NCBI GenBank assembly: GCA_019308645.1
Contig: JAFDHR010000054.1
Span: forward strand, 1 to 9,788
Source of the DNA: Deltaproteobacteria bacterium
Lineage (GTDB): Bacteria; Desulfobacterota; DSM-4660; Desulfatiglandales; B25-G16
DNA length: 9,788 nt
Direction: 5' to 3'
The notes beneath the pieces are model-generated. The model saw only the letters and a list, made by a program, of their open reading frames with translations. It was not told the origin of the DNA and made no database searches. The stretch's first letter is position 1. Every line of letters begins with the position of its first letter. Below are positions 1 through 7,332 of this stretch, in pieces. A program made the position numbers and the translations under genes.

Positions 1-60
1 CTCCGTTTTGGGCCAAGGGTTCTTTTGACAAAATCCCCTCCATTATAGAGGCTTTTTATT
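1..60. other. Left edge: possible gene end or gene start, unresolved
   Basis: On the + strand frame 1 is open from the edge to a TAG at 46-48 and would end ...GPRVLLTKSPPL. It is followed by a weak CCTC/GAGG stem (37-40, 48-51) and a T run (53-57), which would fit the tail of a gene with a terminator. On the - strand an ATG at 43 opens a frame (MEGILSKEPLAQNG...) to the edge, but it has no Shine-Dalgarno sequence. Neither reading is long enough to identify a product. The + reading has slightly better support because of the stem and T run. Confidence 0.2.
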
Positions 61-292
61 ATTTAAACAATTGATATTACATAATATTTATACGATCTTT
101 ACAACACCCTTTATTACTCTGATTGAGAAAAAATTCTATCATAATTTTTTTCTACCTGCCTTCAAAAAGTCTTTGCATATTATTGGATAGATACTTTCTA
201 GTTATTTTTTGTAAAGCCTTCAAAGCTGATATTGCGTGATCATAAACAACTGCCCCTCTTTTTTTATTTTTAGAAAAACCTGTAACCTTAAA
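61..292. other. AT-rich gene-free stretch
   Basis: No reading frame of useful length and no RNA gene is visible. The stretch is strongly AT-rich, with several T runs (for example around 258-272). It contains a 9-base direct repeat GCCTTCAAA (about 157-165 and 216-224) of unknown meaning. Nothing functional can be assigned. Confidence 0.5.
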
Positions 293-313
293 GAATTATA
301 GTAAGCGTTTACA

Positions 314-341
314 GGTTCCGGGTTCAACGTTCAGGGTTAGG
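314..341. repeat. Degenerate heptamer array, GGTTCNN type
   Basis: Four 7-bp units follow one another: GGTTCCG, GGTTCAA, CGTTCAG, GGTTAGG. It lies just inside the left end of the miniature element and is the inverted counterpart of the array at 502-533. The two arrays therefore look like subterminal parts of that element and not independent microsatellites. Confidence 0.6.
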
Positions 342-443
342 GACAAGGACAAAATTGAAGACCCAAAGTCCTCGTAAAAAATGCTGGTTTTGCCAGATAT
401 TTGCCAATGCGCCGCCAACTTTCAGATTGGGAATGACGAAGCC

Positions 444-468
444 GGGCGTTTCTCACAGAAATACGCCC
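444..468. other. Hairpin inside the miniature element
   Basis: GGGCGTTTCT (444-453) can pair with AGAAATACGCCC (457-468) around a CAC loop, with a two-base bulge. There is no T run after it, so it is not an intrinsic terminator. It may give a transcript of the element a stable fold, or be the remnant of a longer palindrome. Confidence 0.45.
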
Positions 469-501
469 CCAAAATGGAGTCCGGGGACAAGAACGTAACC
501 T

Positions 502-533
502 TAAACCTCTGAACCTTTGAACCCGTGAACGGC
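502..533. repeat. Degenerate octamer array, TNAACCNN type
   Basis: Four 8-bp units: TAAACCTC, TGAACCTT, TGAACCCG, TGAACGGC. A further partial unit, GTAACCT, precedes them. The unit resembles that of the array at 8333-8380 (T-N-AAC-Y), although the two are about 7.8 kb apart. Here it forms the right subterminal part of the miniature element. Confidence 0.6.
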
Positions 534-626
534 TACGAATTATAGATTACTTATGCTGATTAAAGCATCTTCAGTTCTTTCTTGCCTGATAAAACGTAAT
601 ATCCTGTCACTGTGAAACTACAGAGC

Positions 627-669
627 CATCCTTATATCCACACTGTCAGCTATTCTGTGATAAAGGATG
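627..669 (-). terminator. Imperfect hairpin just after the response-regulator stop
   Basis: CATCCTTATATCCACA (627-642) pairs with TGTGATAAAGGATG (656-669) in blocks of 7, 4 and 3 base pairs separated by single-base bulges, with a loop of about 13 bases. It begins three bases past the TAA of the regulator gene, where a transcription end or a 3'-protecting stem would sit. No T run follows on the - strand, so it is not a standard Rho-independent terminator. Confidence 0.4.
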
Positions 670-672
670 ATT

Positions 673-1164
673 TTAGATAGAAGGGAAGTTTTTCCAGAAA
701 TCTTCATGGTCCTTTTGCCAGTCAGGGCCAAACTTTTCTTCCCAGTAAGAGATGCTCAATCTGACTAACCAACGCCACCAGAAGCTTTTACCCGCTTCTT
801 TGGCTTCTAATATATCATTCAGAAAGGTTGTGATGTTGGCCATTTCATCCTTGGGCACATAGGAAGCTGCTCCTTCTTTATACGATCTTACGATATTATC
901 AGGGCTGAGAGCATGGGCAGTAAGTATAACAGCGATTACCTTCCCCTTGTTTGCAATTTCCAATAATTTATAGCCATCAACTCCCATAATATCCAATATA
1001 GCCATATCAAAATACTGGGTTTCGAGCAGTTTTTTGGCCTCTTCGAAGTTAGATGCTTTCATAACCTCGCACATAGGTAGCAGTTCATTCAATGTTGCTA
1101 ATACATCGGGCTCATCATCAACGATGAGAATCCTTTTGCCTTTCAATAAATCTTCACTTGCCAT
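673..1164 (-). CDS. Stand-alone response regulator (receiver domain only)
   Basis: The product is a 163-residue cytoplasmic signalling protein. It consists of one CheY-like receiver domain (about residues 10-122) and a 40-residue tail. The acidic pair D16-D17, the phospho-acceptor D58, T82 and K105 are all in place, so phosphorylation by a histidine kinase is expected. There is no DNA-binding or enzymatic output domain. The tail (about 127-163) is unusual, with six tryptophans and many charged residues, and probably serves as a protein contact surface. The ATG at 1164 is chosen because AAGGAG lies 8 bases upstream (1173-1178); an in-frame TTG at 1170 sits too close to that site. No kinase gene is nearby, so the partner is unknown. 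The divergent neighbour is a secreted hydrolase, with no evident functional link. Confidence 0.9.
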   Translation of the reverse strand: MASEDLLKGKRILIVDDEPDVLATLNELLPMCEVMKASNFEEAKKLLETQYFDMAILDIMGVDGYKLLEIANKGKVIAVILTAHALSPDNIVRSYKEGAASYVPKDEMANITTFLNDILEAKEAGKSFWWRWLVRLSISYWEEKFGPDWQKDHEDFWKNFPSI

Positions 1165-1221
1165 TATCAACTCTCCTTATATGAGTAATTTTTTAAGATT
1201 AAGTAGCTTTGTGTGGAAAAG

Positions 1222-1251
1222 AGTATAAGGAAGCGTATCGTTGTGTGTCAA
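1222..1251 (-). promoter_or_regulatory. Sigma-70-type promoter of the response regulator
   Basis: On the - strand TTGACA (1251-1246) is a perfect -35 box. It is followed after 18 bases by TATACT (1227-1222), which matches five of six -10 positions. The start point would fall near 1215, giving a leader of about 50 bases before the ATG at 1164. This is the best promoter match in the window and suggests steady, unregulated expression. Confidence 0.75.
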
Positions 1252-1380
1252 GTGCAAACAGCGAAACTGAAGAAAAGCCCAGCCTCGGTAAGAAAATATG
1301 AGTTATGCAAAGGTCTTCTTTTTGGATAGCACGTATAACGCTGCGTATGCCTTAATTTACCACAATGTCTGGAACTTAGC

Positions 1381-1396
1381 GCAAGAAATTTCTTGC
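1381..1396. promoter_or_regulatory. Perfect 16-bp palindrome, candidate operator
   Basis: GCAAGAAATTTCTTGC is its own reverse complement. It lies in the 335-base spacer between two divergent genes, about 100 bases before the ATG at 1500, and there is no coding explanation for it. It could be the binding site of a dimeric regulator of the + strand pair. No convincing -35/-10 pair was found for that pair, which is compatible with activator dependence. The regulator is unknown. Confidence 0.4.
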
Positions 1397-1499
1397 AATT
1401 ACTGTTACTTTCCGTCAAGTTAATTACATTCATCTTTGCTTAATCTGCCACTAATTACTGCTGAATCCAGTGCTTTTTAATTTAGAGAGGTAGTGAGAA

Positions 1500-2330
1500 A
1501 TGCATAAGCTAAAATGGATGATTTTAATCCAACTTTGTGTCATATTACTCAAACCGTTACCCAATGCAACATCCCAGGAGAAACTAACTGCGCCCACCAT
1601 ACAGGGTAAGGACTTAAACCTTACTGTAGTCTATGATAATAACCCTTACGACAATAGATTAGATACCAGATGGGGCTTTTCTTGTTACATACATGGGGCG
1701 GAAAAGACAATCTTATTTGATGTCGGCGGTGAGGGTTCAGTCCTTTTGAGCAATATGAAAAAGCTCAAGATTAACCCTAAAGGAGTAAATGCAATAGTTC
1801 TCTCACACGTTCACTATGATCATATTGGAGGTCTATCCTATTTTTTAAAAAAAAATCAAAATGTTGCCGTTTATATGCCACAATCTCTGCCTGGAAGTGT
1901 TAAGGACACAGTCAGGCAGGCAGATGCTCACGTAGTTGATGTTCACAAACCAATAAAAATTTGCAAAGATGTCTATTCCACAGGTGAATTAGGAAGCTTT
2001 ATCAAAGAGCAATCGCTTATAATAAAAACAACGAAAGGATTAATAGTAATTACAGGTTGTGCCCATCCAGGGGTTGTAAACATAGTGAAAAGTGCAAAAG
2101 AGATGCTCAAATCCGATGTCTATCTGGTATTAGGTGGATTTCATCTTTGCTGGATGAGTCTCTCGAAAATAAAGAAAATAATTAGTGGCGCTAAAAAAGA
2201 AGGCGTTAAAAAGGTGGCCCCATGTCATTGTTCAGGTGATATCGCCAGAAAGCAGTTTGAGAAGGCCTACGGAAAAGACTTCATCCTTGTAGGAGCAGGT
2301 AAGACGATAACAATAAAAGATGCCTTCTGA
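1500..2330 (+). CDS. Exported metallo-beta-lactamase-fold hydrolase (COG1237-like)
   Basis: The 276-residue protein has an N-terminal signal sequence (hydrophobic core about residues 7-18, likely cut near 24-26), so it should act in the periplasm. The metallo-beta-lactamase fold is shown by H103-V-H105-Y-D107-H108 (HxHxDH), G-C-A-H189-P-G, GGFH215 and P-C-H243-C-S-G, which together supply ligands for a two-metal site. GCAHPG, GGFHL and the late HCSG are typical of COG1237, often annotated as 7,8-dihydropterin-6-yl-methyl-4-(ribofuranosyl)aminobenzene 5'-phosphate synthase-like. That reaction is not established for such proteins, and an exported form makes it doubtful. Several cysteines remain in the mature part (62, 155, 187, 217, 242, 244). 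GAGAGG at 1485-1490 supports the start. The stop overlaps the next gene, implying a shared role. Confidence 0.85.
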   Translation: MHKLKWMILIQLCVILLKPLPNATSQEKLTAPTIQGKDLNLTVVYDNNPYDNRLDTRWGFSCYIHGAEKTILFDVGGEGSVLLSNMKKLKINPKGVNAIVLSHVHYDHIGGLSYFLKKNQNVAVYMPQSLPGSVKDTVRQADAHVVDVHKPIKICKDVYSTGELGSFIKEQSLIIKTTKGLIVITGCAHPGVVNIVKSAKEMLKSDVYLVLGGFHLCWMSLSKIKKIISGAKKEGVKKVAPCHCSGDIARKQFEKAYGKDFILVGAGKTITIKDAF

Positions 2331-2970
2331 CTCTATAAAACTAATAGTAGCTGGTTTTGTCATGGGTTGGGGTCCATGTCTAACGTATACTGCTCCATTG
2401 CTTTTGCCTTATATTGGGGCCACCAAGAGAACGTGGCAGGGTGGTTTAAAGACTGGAATAGTCTTTTCGATTGGTCGACTTTTGGCGCTTGCCATTTTGG
2501 GTGGGCTTGTGACAGTGGCCTTTAGCCGTATTAATCAACTTTTCCCACCTCAAAGGTCCGGTTGGCTCTATGGAATCGTTTCACTCTTTATGATAGTAAT
2601 GGGCGTTCTTATTGTTTTAGGTAAAGGCTTTAGAATGCCTTTTGGAAATAAGATGTTAGATAGAGGGACTGAGGGCATGTTTCTCTTTGGCTTTCTTATG
2701 GGTGTTGCCCCCTGTGTCCCATATGTGGCAATCCTTACCTATATTGCCTGTGTAGCAGAAAATGATGTTTTGGCCGGTGTTTGGTATGCGACAGTTTTTG
2801 CTTTAGGCACAGCCATTGCCCCCATAGTATTAGCGACTTTCATGGGTTTCATCCCAGGCAAAGTATTGAAGTCGTCTAAATTTTTCAAGATTTTTCAGGG
2901 TGTGTGTGGCGTGGTTCTTATTATTTTTGGATTTCAGCTTTTATATTATGTAGTACATGTGCTTATGTAA
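2320..2970 (+). CDS. TauE/SafE-DsbD-like membrane protein with two Pro-Cys motifs
   Basis: This 216-residue inner-membrane protein has about six helices (near 5-27, 43-65, 83-101, 119-142, 150-174, 192-214). It shows an internal duplication: G-W-G-P-C20 at the first helix and G-V-A-P-C132 at the fourth. Paired Pro-Cys motifs at these places are the hallmark of the CcdA/DsbD transmembrane fold, where the two cysteines pass electrons across the membrane. The size and GWGPC start also resemble DsbD_2-type 'sulfite exporter TauE/SafE' proteins and the ArsG group of permeases, so a transport role is an alternative. The ATG at 2320 lies 11 bases before the upstream gene ends, and no clear ribosome site is seen, so translational coupling is likely. 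No thioredoxin-like partner lies nearby. Confidence 0.8.
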   Translation: MPSDSIKLIVAGFVMGWGPCLTYTAPLLLPYIGATKRTWQGGLKTGIVFSIGRLLALAILGGLVTVAFSRINQLFPPQRSGWLYGIVSLFMIVMGVLIVLGKGFRMPFGNKMLDRGTEGMFLFGFLMGVAPCVPYVAILTYIACVAENDVLAGVWYATVFALGTAIAPIVLATFMGFIPGKVLKSSKFFKIFQGVCGVVLIIFGFQLLYYVVHVLM

Positions 2971-3080
2971 GGATTTTATAATGTGTTAAAAGGCCTTTCC
3001 TTGCTGGCCCCCTTCACCCTTGTTAAGTCATTCATCTACCACAACGGGCTCAGACAGTTTCTCTTCCAACGTGATTAATC

Positions 3081-6000
3081 TCAGTAAACTTCAAGAGTAT
3101 CAATTTTTTTCTTCTCCATTTTAATAAAGAACATAAGGAGTGAGGGTATGATAAAGATCACGAATAGAGAAGATATGGCAAGCCCCCCAAGAATAACACT
3201 TCCAATCCCTCTGTAAATCTCCGAACCAGGTCCCGGCGCAACCACGAGGGGGAGCATACCAAAGATACTGGTAAATGTGCTCATATAAATCGGTCTTAGC
3301 CTTGTCCTGGTGGATTCAAGTATTGCCTCACGGTACTCCATACCGTAATTCCTGATATTATTGAGGGACTGGTAAACAATAAGTATAGCATTATTAACCA
3401 CAACTCCAATAAGTATAACAAAGCCGAGCATAGTCAATACATCAAGGGGCTGGGGCTGGAGAAACAGGTTCATTAATTTAAGACCAATAAATCCACCTAC
3501 TGCTGCGAAGGGAAGTGTAAATAATACTACAAGGGGATAGATGAAATTACCAAACAACCCGGACATTAAAAGATATATAATTACTGCTGCCAGGATGAAA
3601 TTCCACTGGATTGCCCCTCGTGTTTGTGTCAATTTATCAGCTTCACCACTTAATTTGATATTCACACCCTGTAGCATTCCCTTGGTTTTAAGAAGTGGTA
3701 CGAGTTTGTCACGAATTACATCCATTGCCTCTTCAAGGGATATGGTCTTGGGCGGTGTTACCTGAAGAGAAATCGTCCTCTGTCTTTCAAGGTGTCGTAC
3801 TTGATCAAGGCCTGTTGATCTTTCCAACCTTGCAAAAGAGGAAATGGGCACAATCTTCCCCCCGGGTGTGGCTATAAGGGCCTGGTAGAGCTCCTCGGGT
3901 GTGGAAAAATCCTTATCAGATGCCTTCAGAACAAGGTCAATCTTTTTCTGACCCTTCTGCTTGAAATCACCAACCTTCCTTCCATCCAGAAGAACATCCA
4001 GCTGGATACCCAGATCACTGGAGCTCATTCCAGCTGCCCTTATACGATCCCTTTCAGGAATAATATCGATTTCAGGATAGAGAAGCTCAATGGAAGGGAC
4101 AGGTCTTACCTGGGCTCCTGGAATTTCTCTTCGTATCATTCCAAACATAGCGCCTGCAACCTGAACGATTGTGTTTAATTCTTCCGCGCTGATATCCACA
4201 TCAATGGTTCTCCCACCGCCTGTCCTTGTCTGGAATATACCGGCCTGATTCGTCACACCAAATAGTCCCGGTATACTGTTGGTCGTTTTAGATAAAAGTG
4301 GCAGGAGTTCCCCGGCACGATGCTCATGTTTACTCATGGTAGCGAGAAACATAAATCTATCCGCACCCACATAAAATATTTCTTTGATGCCAGGCAGGCC
4401 ATTGTAGTCCTTGTCTATGTAAGGATTAACAGAACGGAATATATTCTGCCCGATCTCTTTTCTTTCATTGTAAGAAAGTCCTGGAGGTGGAACCATTATG
4501 CTAAACACGAAGTTTCTGTTTCCCTGAGGTAGGTACTCCATCTTGGGTGTTAGAAATACGGCTAATGATATGGAAAAGATAGTCAAGACTGTGACGGTTG
4601 CTACCCTTGTTATCCAATTTCTTGTAGCCAATCCAACCAGACCCATTATTGTATCAACCAGGGAAAACCCTATCCCTGTCAGGCGGCCCCCCTTAAAGGT
4701 TTCTTTATCCTTTCTTAGGCCAAACAGTCTGTTGGAGAACATCGGGATAACAGATACAGCGACAAAGAGGCTTAATATGATGGCACAGGTCACGGCTATT
4801 GCAATATCCCTGAATAATTGACCTGCTTCTTCCTCTATAAAGACAATGGGGAGGAAGACTGCCACTGTAGTAAGGGATGATGCAAGTATTGCTCCCCATA
4901 CCTCTTTTGTTCCTTCATAGGCGGACTGGAAGGGGGATTTGCCCATCTTTCTGTGTCGGTCGATATTTTCGAGAACCACAATAGCACTGTCCAGAAGCAT
5001 TCCCACAGCGAATGCAATCCCTGCAAGGGAAACAACATTCAGGGTTCTTCCAAATGAGCTTAAGAAAATAAAGCTTCCAATGATACTGATAGGAATAGTA
5101 GTGGCAATAATAACAGTAGAAGAAAAGCTTCTCAAAAAGATTAAAAGAACCAGAATGGCGAGCGTTCCACCAATAAGTATATTTGTTTGCACCAGCTTGA
5201 TTGCACCTCTGATATAGGGCCTCTGATCATAACCCCAATGCAGGTAGATATTTTTTGGCTTTAACCTTTCCGCATTCAGCCAGTTAACGACTTTCTCAAC
5301 CCTATCTGTCAACTCAAGTATGTTTGTGCCTGGTTCAGGTTTAATGCCTGTTACGATTGCCTCACTACCTTTGTGGATGATCTCGGCATTCAGCTTTGCG
5401 TATCCAAATCTTACGGTGGCAATATCCGAAAGAAAGATCCGCCTCTGTCCTGTTGATTTGATAACTATATTTTCAAGATCCTCGGCTGATTGAAATTCGG
5501 CCACTGTCCTGATCCTGAAGTCTCTTCTTCCGACATCCATGCTTCCCGCAGATATATTCACATTTTCTGCATTCAAGACCCTTACAACATCTCCGATTGT
5601 CAGGCCATATGCAGCAAGTTTTTCAGGCTTCAAAATGATGTGCATCTCTTTTTCGCTTCCGCCACCTATAAAGAGATCGGCAACACCTTCCACCCTTTCA
5701 AGATATTGCTTTATTTCATTTTCAAAAAAGGTTCTATAGGTGTATATAGAATTTGGATTATCTGGGGTCGTTTTCAGCATCATCCAAACTATAGGAGATG
5801 TAGCAGCCCCTGTAGCGCTGATTACAGGGTTTTCCACATCTTGAGGGTATGACCTGACTTCGTTCAGTTTGTTTGAAACCCTCAGGAGTACATCATCAAT
5901 GTTGGTGCCTAACTTGAATTTGAGCGTTATTTCGCCTCTGTTGTTCGATGATGTGCTTTCCATCTCGACAAGATTGGGGATTCCCTTAAATACCTCTTCC

Positions 6001-6200
6001 TGCTCTTCGATAATTTCCCGCTCGATCTCATAGGGAGTGGCGCCGGTCCAGACTGTTCTAATGGTAATCTGGGGCACCTCCAGACTTGGGCTTAACTGGT
6101 AGGGCAGTCTATAAAGCCCGATAAATCCGAAAAGGAGAATTACGAGAACGCCAACGATAACTTTAACAGGATCATTTATAGAAAACTTAATTGGATCCAA
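3081..6200 (-). CDS. RND-family efflux pump, inner-membrane subunit
   Basis: This 1039-residue pump subunit is of normal length for the HAE1/AcrB class. It has a first helix at about 12-30, a large periplasmic loop, helices 2-6 at about 338-487, a helix near 531-550, a second periplasmic loop and helices 8-12 at about 868-1026. The family's proton-relay segments are recognisable but altered. M-L-L-D404-S405-A-I-V-V-L-E-N keeps the first of the two AcrB aspartates and has Ser for the second. V-V-V-N936-N-A-I-L-I-V has Asn where AcrB has Lys940. It would trimerise and export small molecules using the proton gradient, but the substrate cannot be told. The start is TTG at 6200, chosen because DPIKFSI matches the usual N-terminus and GAGG lies upstream (6212-6215). 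It begins three bases after the adaptor stop. Confidence 0.93.
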   Translation of the reverse strand: MDPIKFSINDPVKVIVGVLVILLFGFIGLYRLPYQLSPSLEVPQITIRTVWTGATPYEIEREIIEEQEEVFKGIPNLVEMESTSSNNRGEITLKFKLGTNIDDVLLRVSNKLNEVRSYPQDVENPVISATGAATSPIVWMMLKTTPDNPNSIYTYRTFFENEIKQYLERVEGVADLFIGGGSEKEMHIILKPEKLAAYGLTIGDVVRVLNAENVNISAGSMDVGRRDFRIRTVAEFQSAEDLENIVIKSTGQRRIFLSDIATVRFGYAKLNAEIIHKGSEAIVTGIKPEPGTNILELTDRVEKVVNWLNAERLKPKNIYLHWGYDQRPYIRGAIKLVQTNILIGGTLAILVLLIFLRSFSSTVIIATTIPISIIGSFIFLSSFGRTLNVVSLAGIAFAVGMLLDSAIVVLENIDRHRKMGKSPFQSAYEGTKEVWGAILASSLTTVAVFLPIVFIEEEAGQLFRDIAIAVTCAIILSLFVAVSVIPMFSNRLFGLRKDKETFKGGRLTGIGFSLVDTIMGLVGLATRNWITRVATVTVLTIFSISLAVFLTPKMEYLPQGNRNFVFSIMVPPPGLSYNERKEIGQNIFRSVNPYIDKDYNGLPGIKEIFYVGADRFMFLATMSKHEHRAGELLPLLSKTTNSIPGLFGVTNQAGIFQTRTGGGRTIDVDISAEELNTIVQVAGAMFGMIRREIPGAQVRPVPSIELLYPEIDIIPERDRIRAAGMSSSDLGIQLDVLLDGRKVGDFKQKGQKKIDLVLKASDKDFSTPEELYQALIATPGGKIVPISSFARLERSTGLDQVRHLERQRTISLQVTPPKTISLEEAMDVIRDKLVPLLKTKGMLQGVNIKLSGEADKLTQTRGAIQWNFILAAVIIYLLMSGLFGNFIYPLVVLFTLPFAAVGGFIGLKLMNLFLQPQPLDVLTMLGFVILIGVVVNNAILIVYQSLNNIRNYGMEYREAILESTRTRLRPIYMSTFTSIFGMLPLVVAPGPGSEIYRGIGSVILGGLAISSLFVIFIIPSLLMFFIKMEKKKIDTLEVY

Positions 6201-6203
6201 AAC

Positions 6204-7283
6204 TCACTCTACCTCTTTTATGATTATGACAGGCTGGCCATTCCTCAGTCTTTCATTTCCCTTGACAACAACCTTCATACCCTTTGAAATTTTCTGTGCA
6301 TTTACGCCGACCTTCATTCCCTTATATCCCACAACTTGAGTGGGTATGATCATTGCTTTTTCGTCAACCACTGCAAAAACCACTGTTTTTCCGGACATAT
6401 TTAAGACAGCATCTCTTGGTACCATAAGGGTATTTATTCTTTCACCTACCGGCAATCTCACCCTTGCCTCCATTCCCTCCATGAGTGAGGTAGGGTCGTT
6501 AATTCTGATCTTAACGGGGAATGTTCTTGTTGCAATATCACCTCTCGGTATGATGGCGGTGATTGTTCCACTCTTTTTCATTCCGGCTGCTGTTGTCATG
6601 GCTGTCATGCCAGGTTTTAGATATTTAATAACTCTCTGCGGAACCTCCACGATTAAATCCATGGCATCATCCCGTGCGATTGTTGCTACAGTCTTACCCG
6701 GTGACAGCCACTCGCCACGTGCAACATGTTTTTTAATTATCACGCCGTTAAAGGGTGCCATGATGAGCGTTTTTTTAAGCTCTATTTCAAGCTGTTCCAC
6801 GCCTCCCTTAAGAGCAGCCGCTTTTTTTTCAAGGCCCTTTACCTGGTATCCCTGATCGTCATACTCTTTCTCTGCAACAATCTTTTTTTTGTAAAGATTC
6901 TCTGTTCTTTCGAAATCATTTCTTGCCATTTTGAGATCTAAAAGGATTTCCTCATATGATGCCTCTTTTGACTGAAGTTTCTTCTCTAAGAGTTCCGAAT
7001 CGAGCTTGACCAATATGTCCCCATCTTTTATTCGCTGTCCATCTTCAAATGTTGTGATCTCTACCCTTCCACTCACCTCAGCGGAAACATCTGAGACCTC
7101 TAAGTAATAAACTGTTCCGATAAATTCCTGCTCGGGTGCAATCGTGCCATGAGTAACTTTCGATACAACGACATTTGCAGGCGGCATCTGTTCCTTTTCG
7201 CTATTTTTAGCAGTTAAAAGAGCAGGCGATGTACATATCAAAATGAGGAGTATTAAGGTAGTGTGTAAAATTTTTTCAATCAT
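6204..7283 (-). CDS. RND periplasmic adaptor (HlyD/AcrA-type membrane fusion protein)
   Basis: The 359-residue adaptor joins the pump to an outer-membrane channel. It has a Sec signal peptide (about 1-25, no lipobox cysteine), then the first half of a lipoyl-like domain (about 65-97). A charged coiled-coil hairpin follows (about 98-170, with the turn near NLYKKKIVAEKEYDD), then the second lipoyl half (about 173-204, with MAPFNGVIIKKHVARGEWL), a beta-barrel (about 208-285) and a membrane-proximal domain. The frame stays open up to 7394, but the ATG at 7283 is preferred. AGAGG lies 9 bases before it (7293-7297), the signal peptide begins there, and the longer form would overlap the Nudix gene. 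It is co-transcribed with the pump gene 3 bases downstream. No TolC-like gene is in the window, so the channel must be encoded elsewhere. Confidence 0.93.
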   Translation of the reverse strand: MIEKILHTTLILLILICTSPALLTAKNSEKEQMPPANVVVSKVTHGTIAPEQEFIGTVYYLEVSDVSAEVSGRVEITTFEDGQRIKDGDILVKLDSELLEKKLQSKEASYEEILLDLKMARNDFERTENLYKKKIVAEKEYDDQGYQVKGLEKKAAALKGGVEQLEIELKKTLIMAPFNGVIIKKHVARGEWLSPGKTVATIARDDAMDLIVEVPQRVIKYLKPGMTAMTTAAGMKKSGTITAIIPRGDIATRTFPVKIRINDPTSLMEGMEARVRLPVGERINTLMVPRDAVLNMSGKTVVFAVVDEKAMIIPTQVVGYKGMKVGVNAQKISKGMKVVVKGNERLRNGQPVIIIKEVE

Positions 7284-7332
7284 TGTTATTAACCTCTGGT
7301 TGATTCTTAAGCAAAAGGCAATGGTCCTGCTC

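Larger units (their letters stand above)
293..544. mobile_element. MITE-like element with 8-bp target duplication (IS66-like ends)
   Basis: The element proper spans 301-536 (236 bp). It is flanked by identical 8-bp sequences GAATTATA at 293-300 and 537-544; the next base is also G on both sides. The left end reads GTAAGCGTTTACAGGTTC and the reverse complement of the right end reads GTAGCCGTTCACGGGTTC, matching at 14 of 18 positions. Further inward both ends share GGGTTCAA, then GTTCAG, then GGTT, with small gaps. The interior is too short for a transposase. IS66-family ends are known to begin GTAA with 8-bp target duplications, so a non-autonomous IS66 derivative is the best inference. A chance inverted repeat of GGTTC-type arrays is the alternative, but the exact duplication placed right at the ends argues against it. 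Confidence 0.6.

Noticed and set aside
1248..1433. 61-codon - strand frame in the divergent spacer
   Set aside because: No ribosome site, a composition unlike the neighbours, and it overlaps the palindrome and the regulator's -35 region. It is probably chance.
2975..3025. Terminator between the convergent membrane-protein and pump genes
   Set aside because: AAAGGCCTTT and nearby GGCC copies can pair, but there is no proper loop and T run. No terminator is called.
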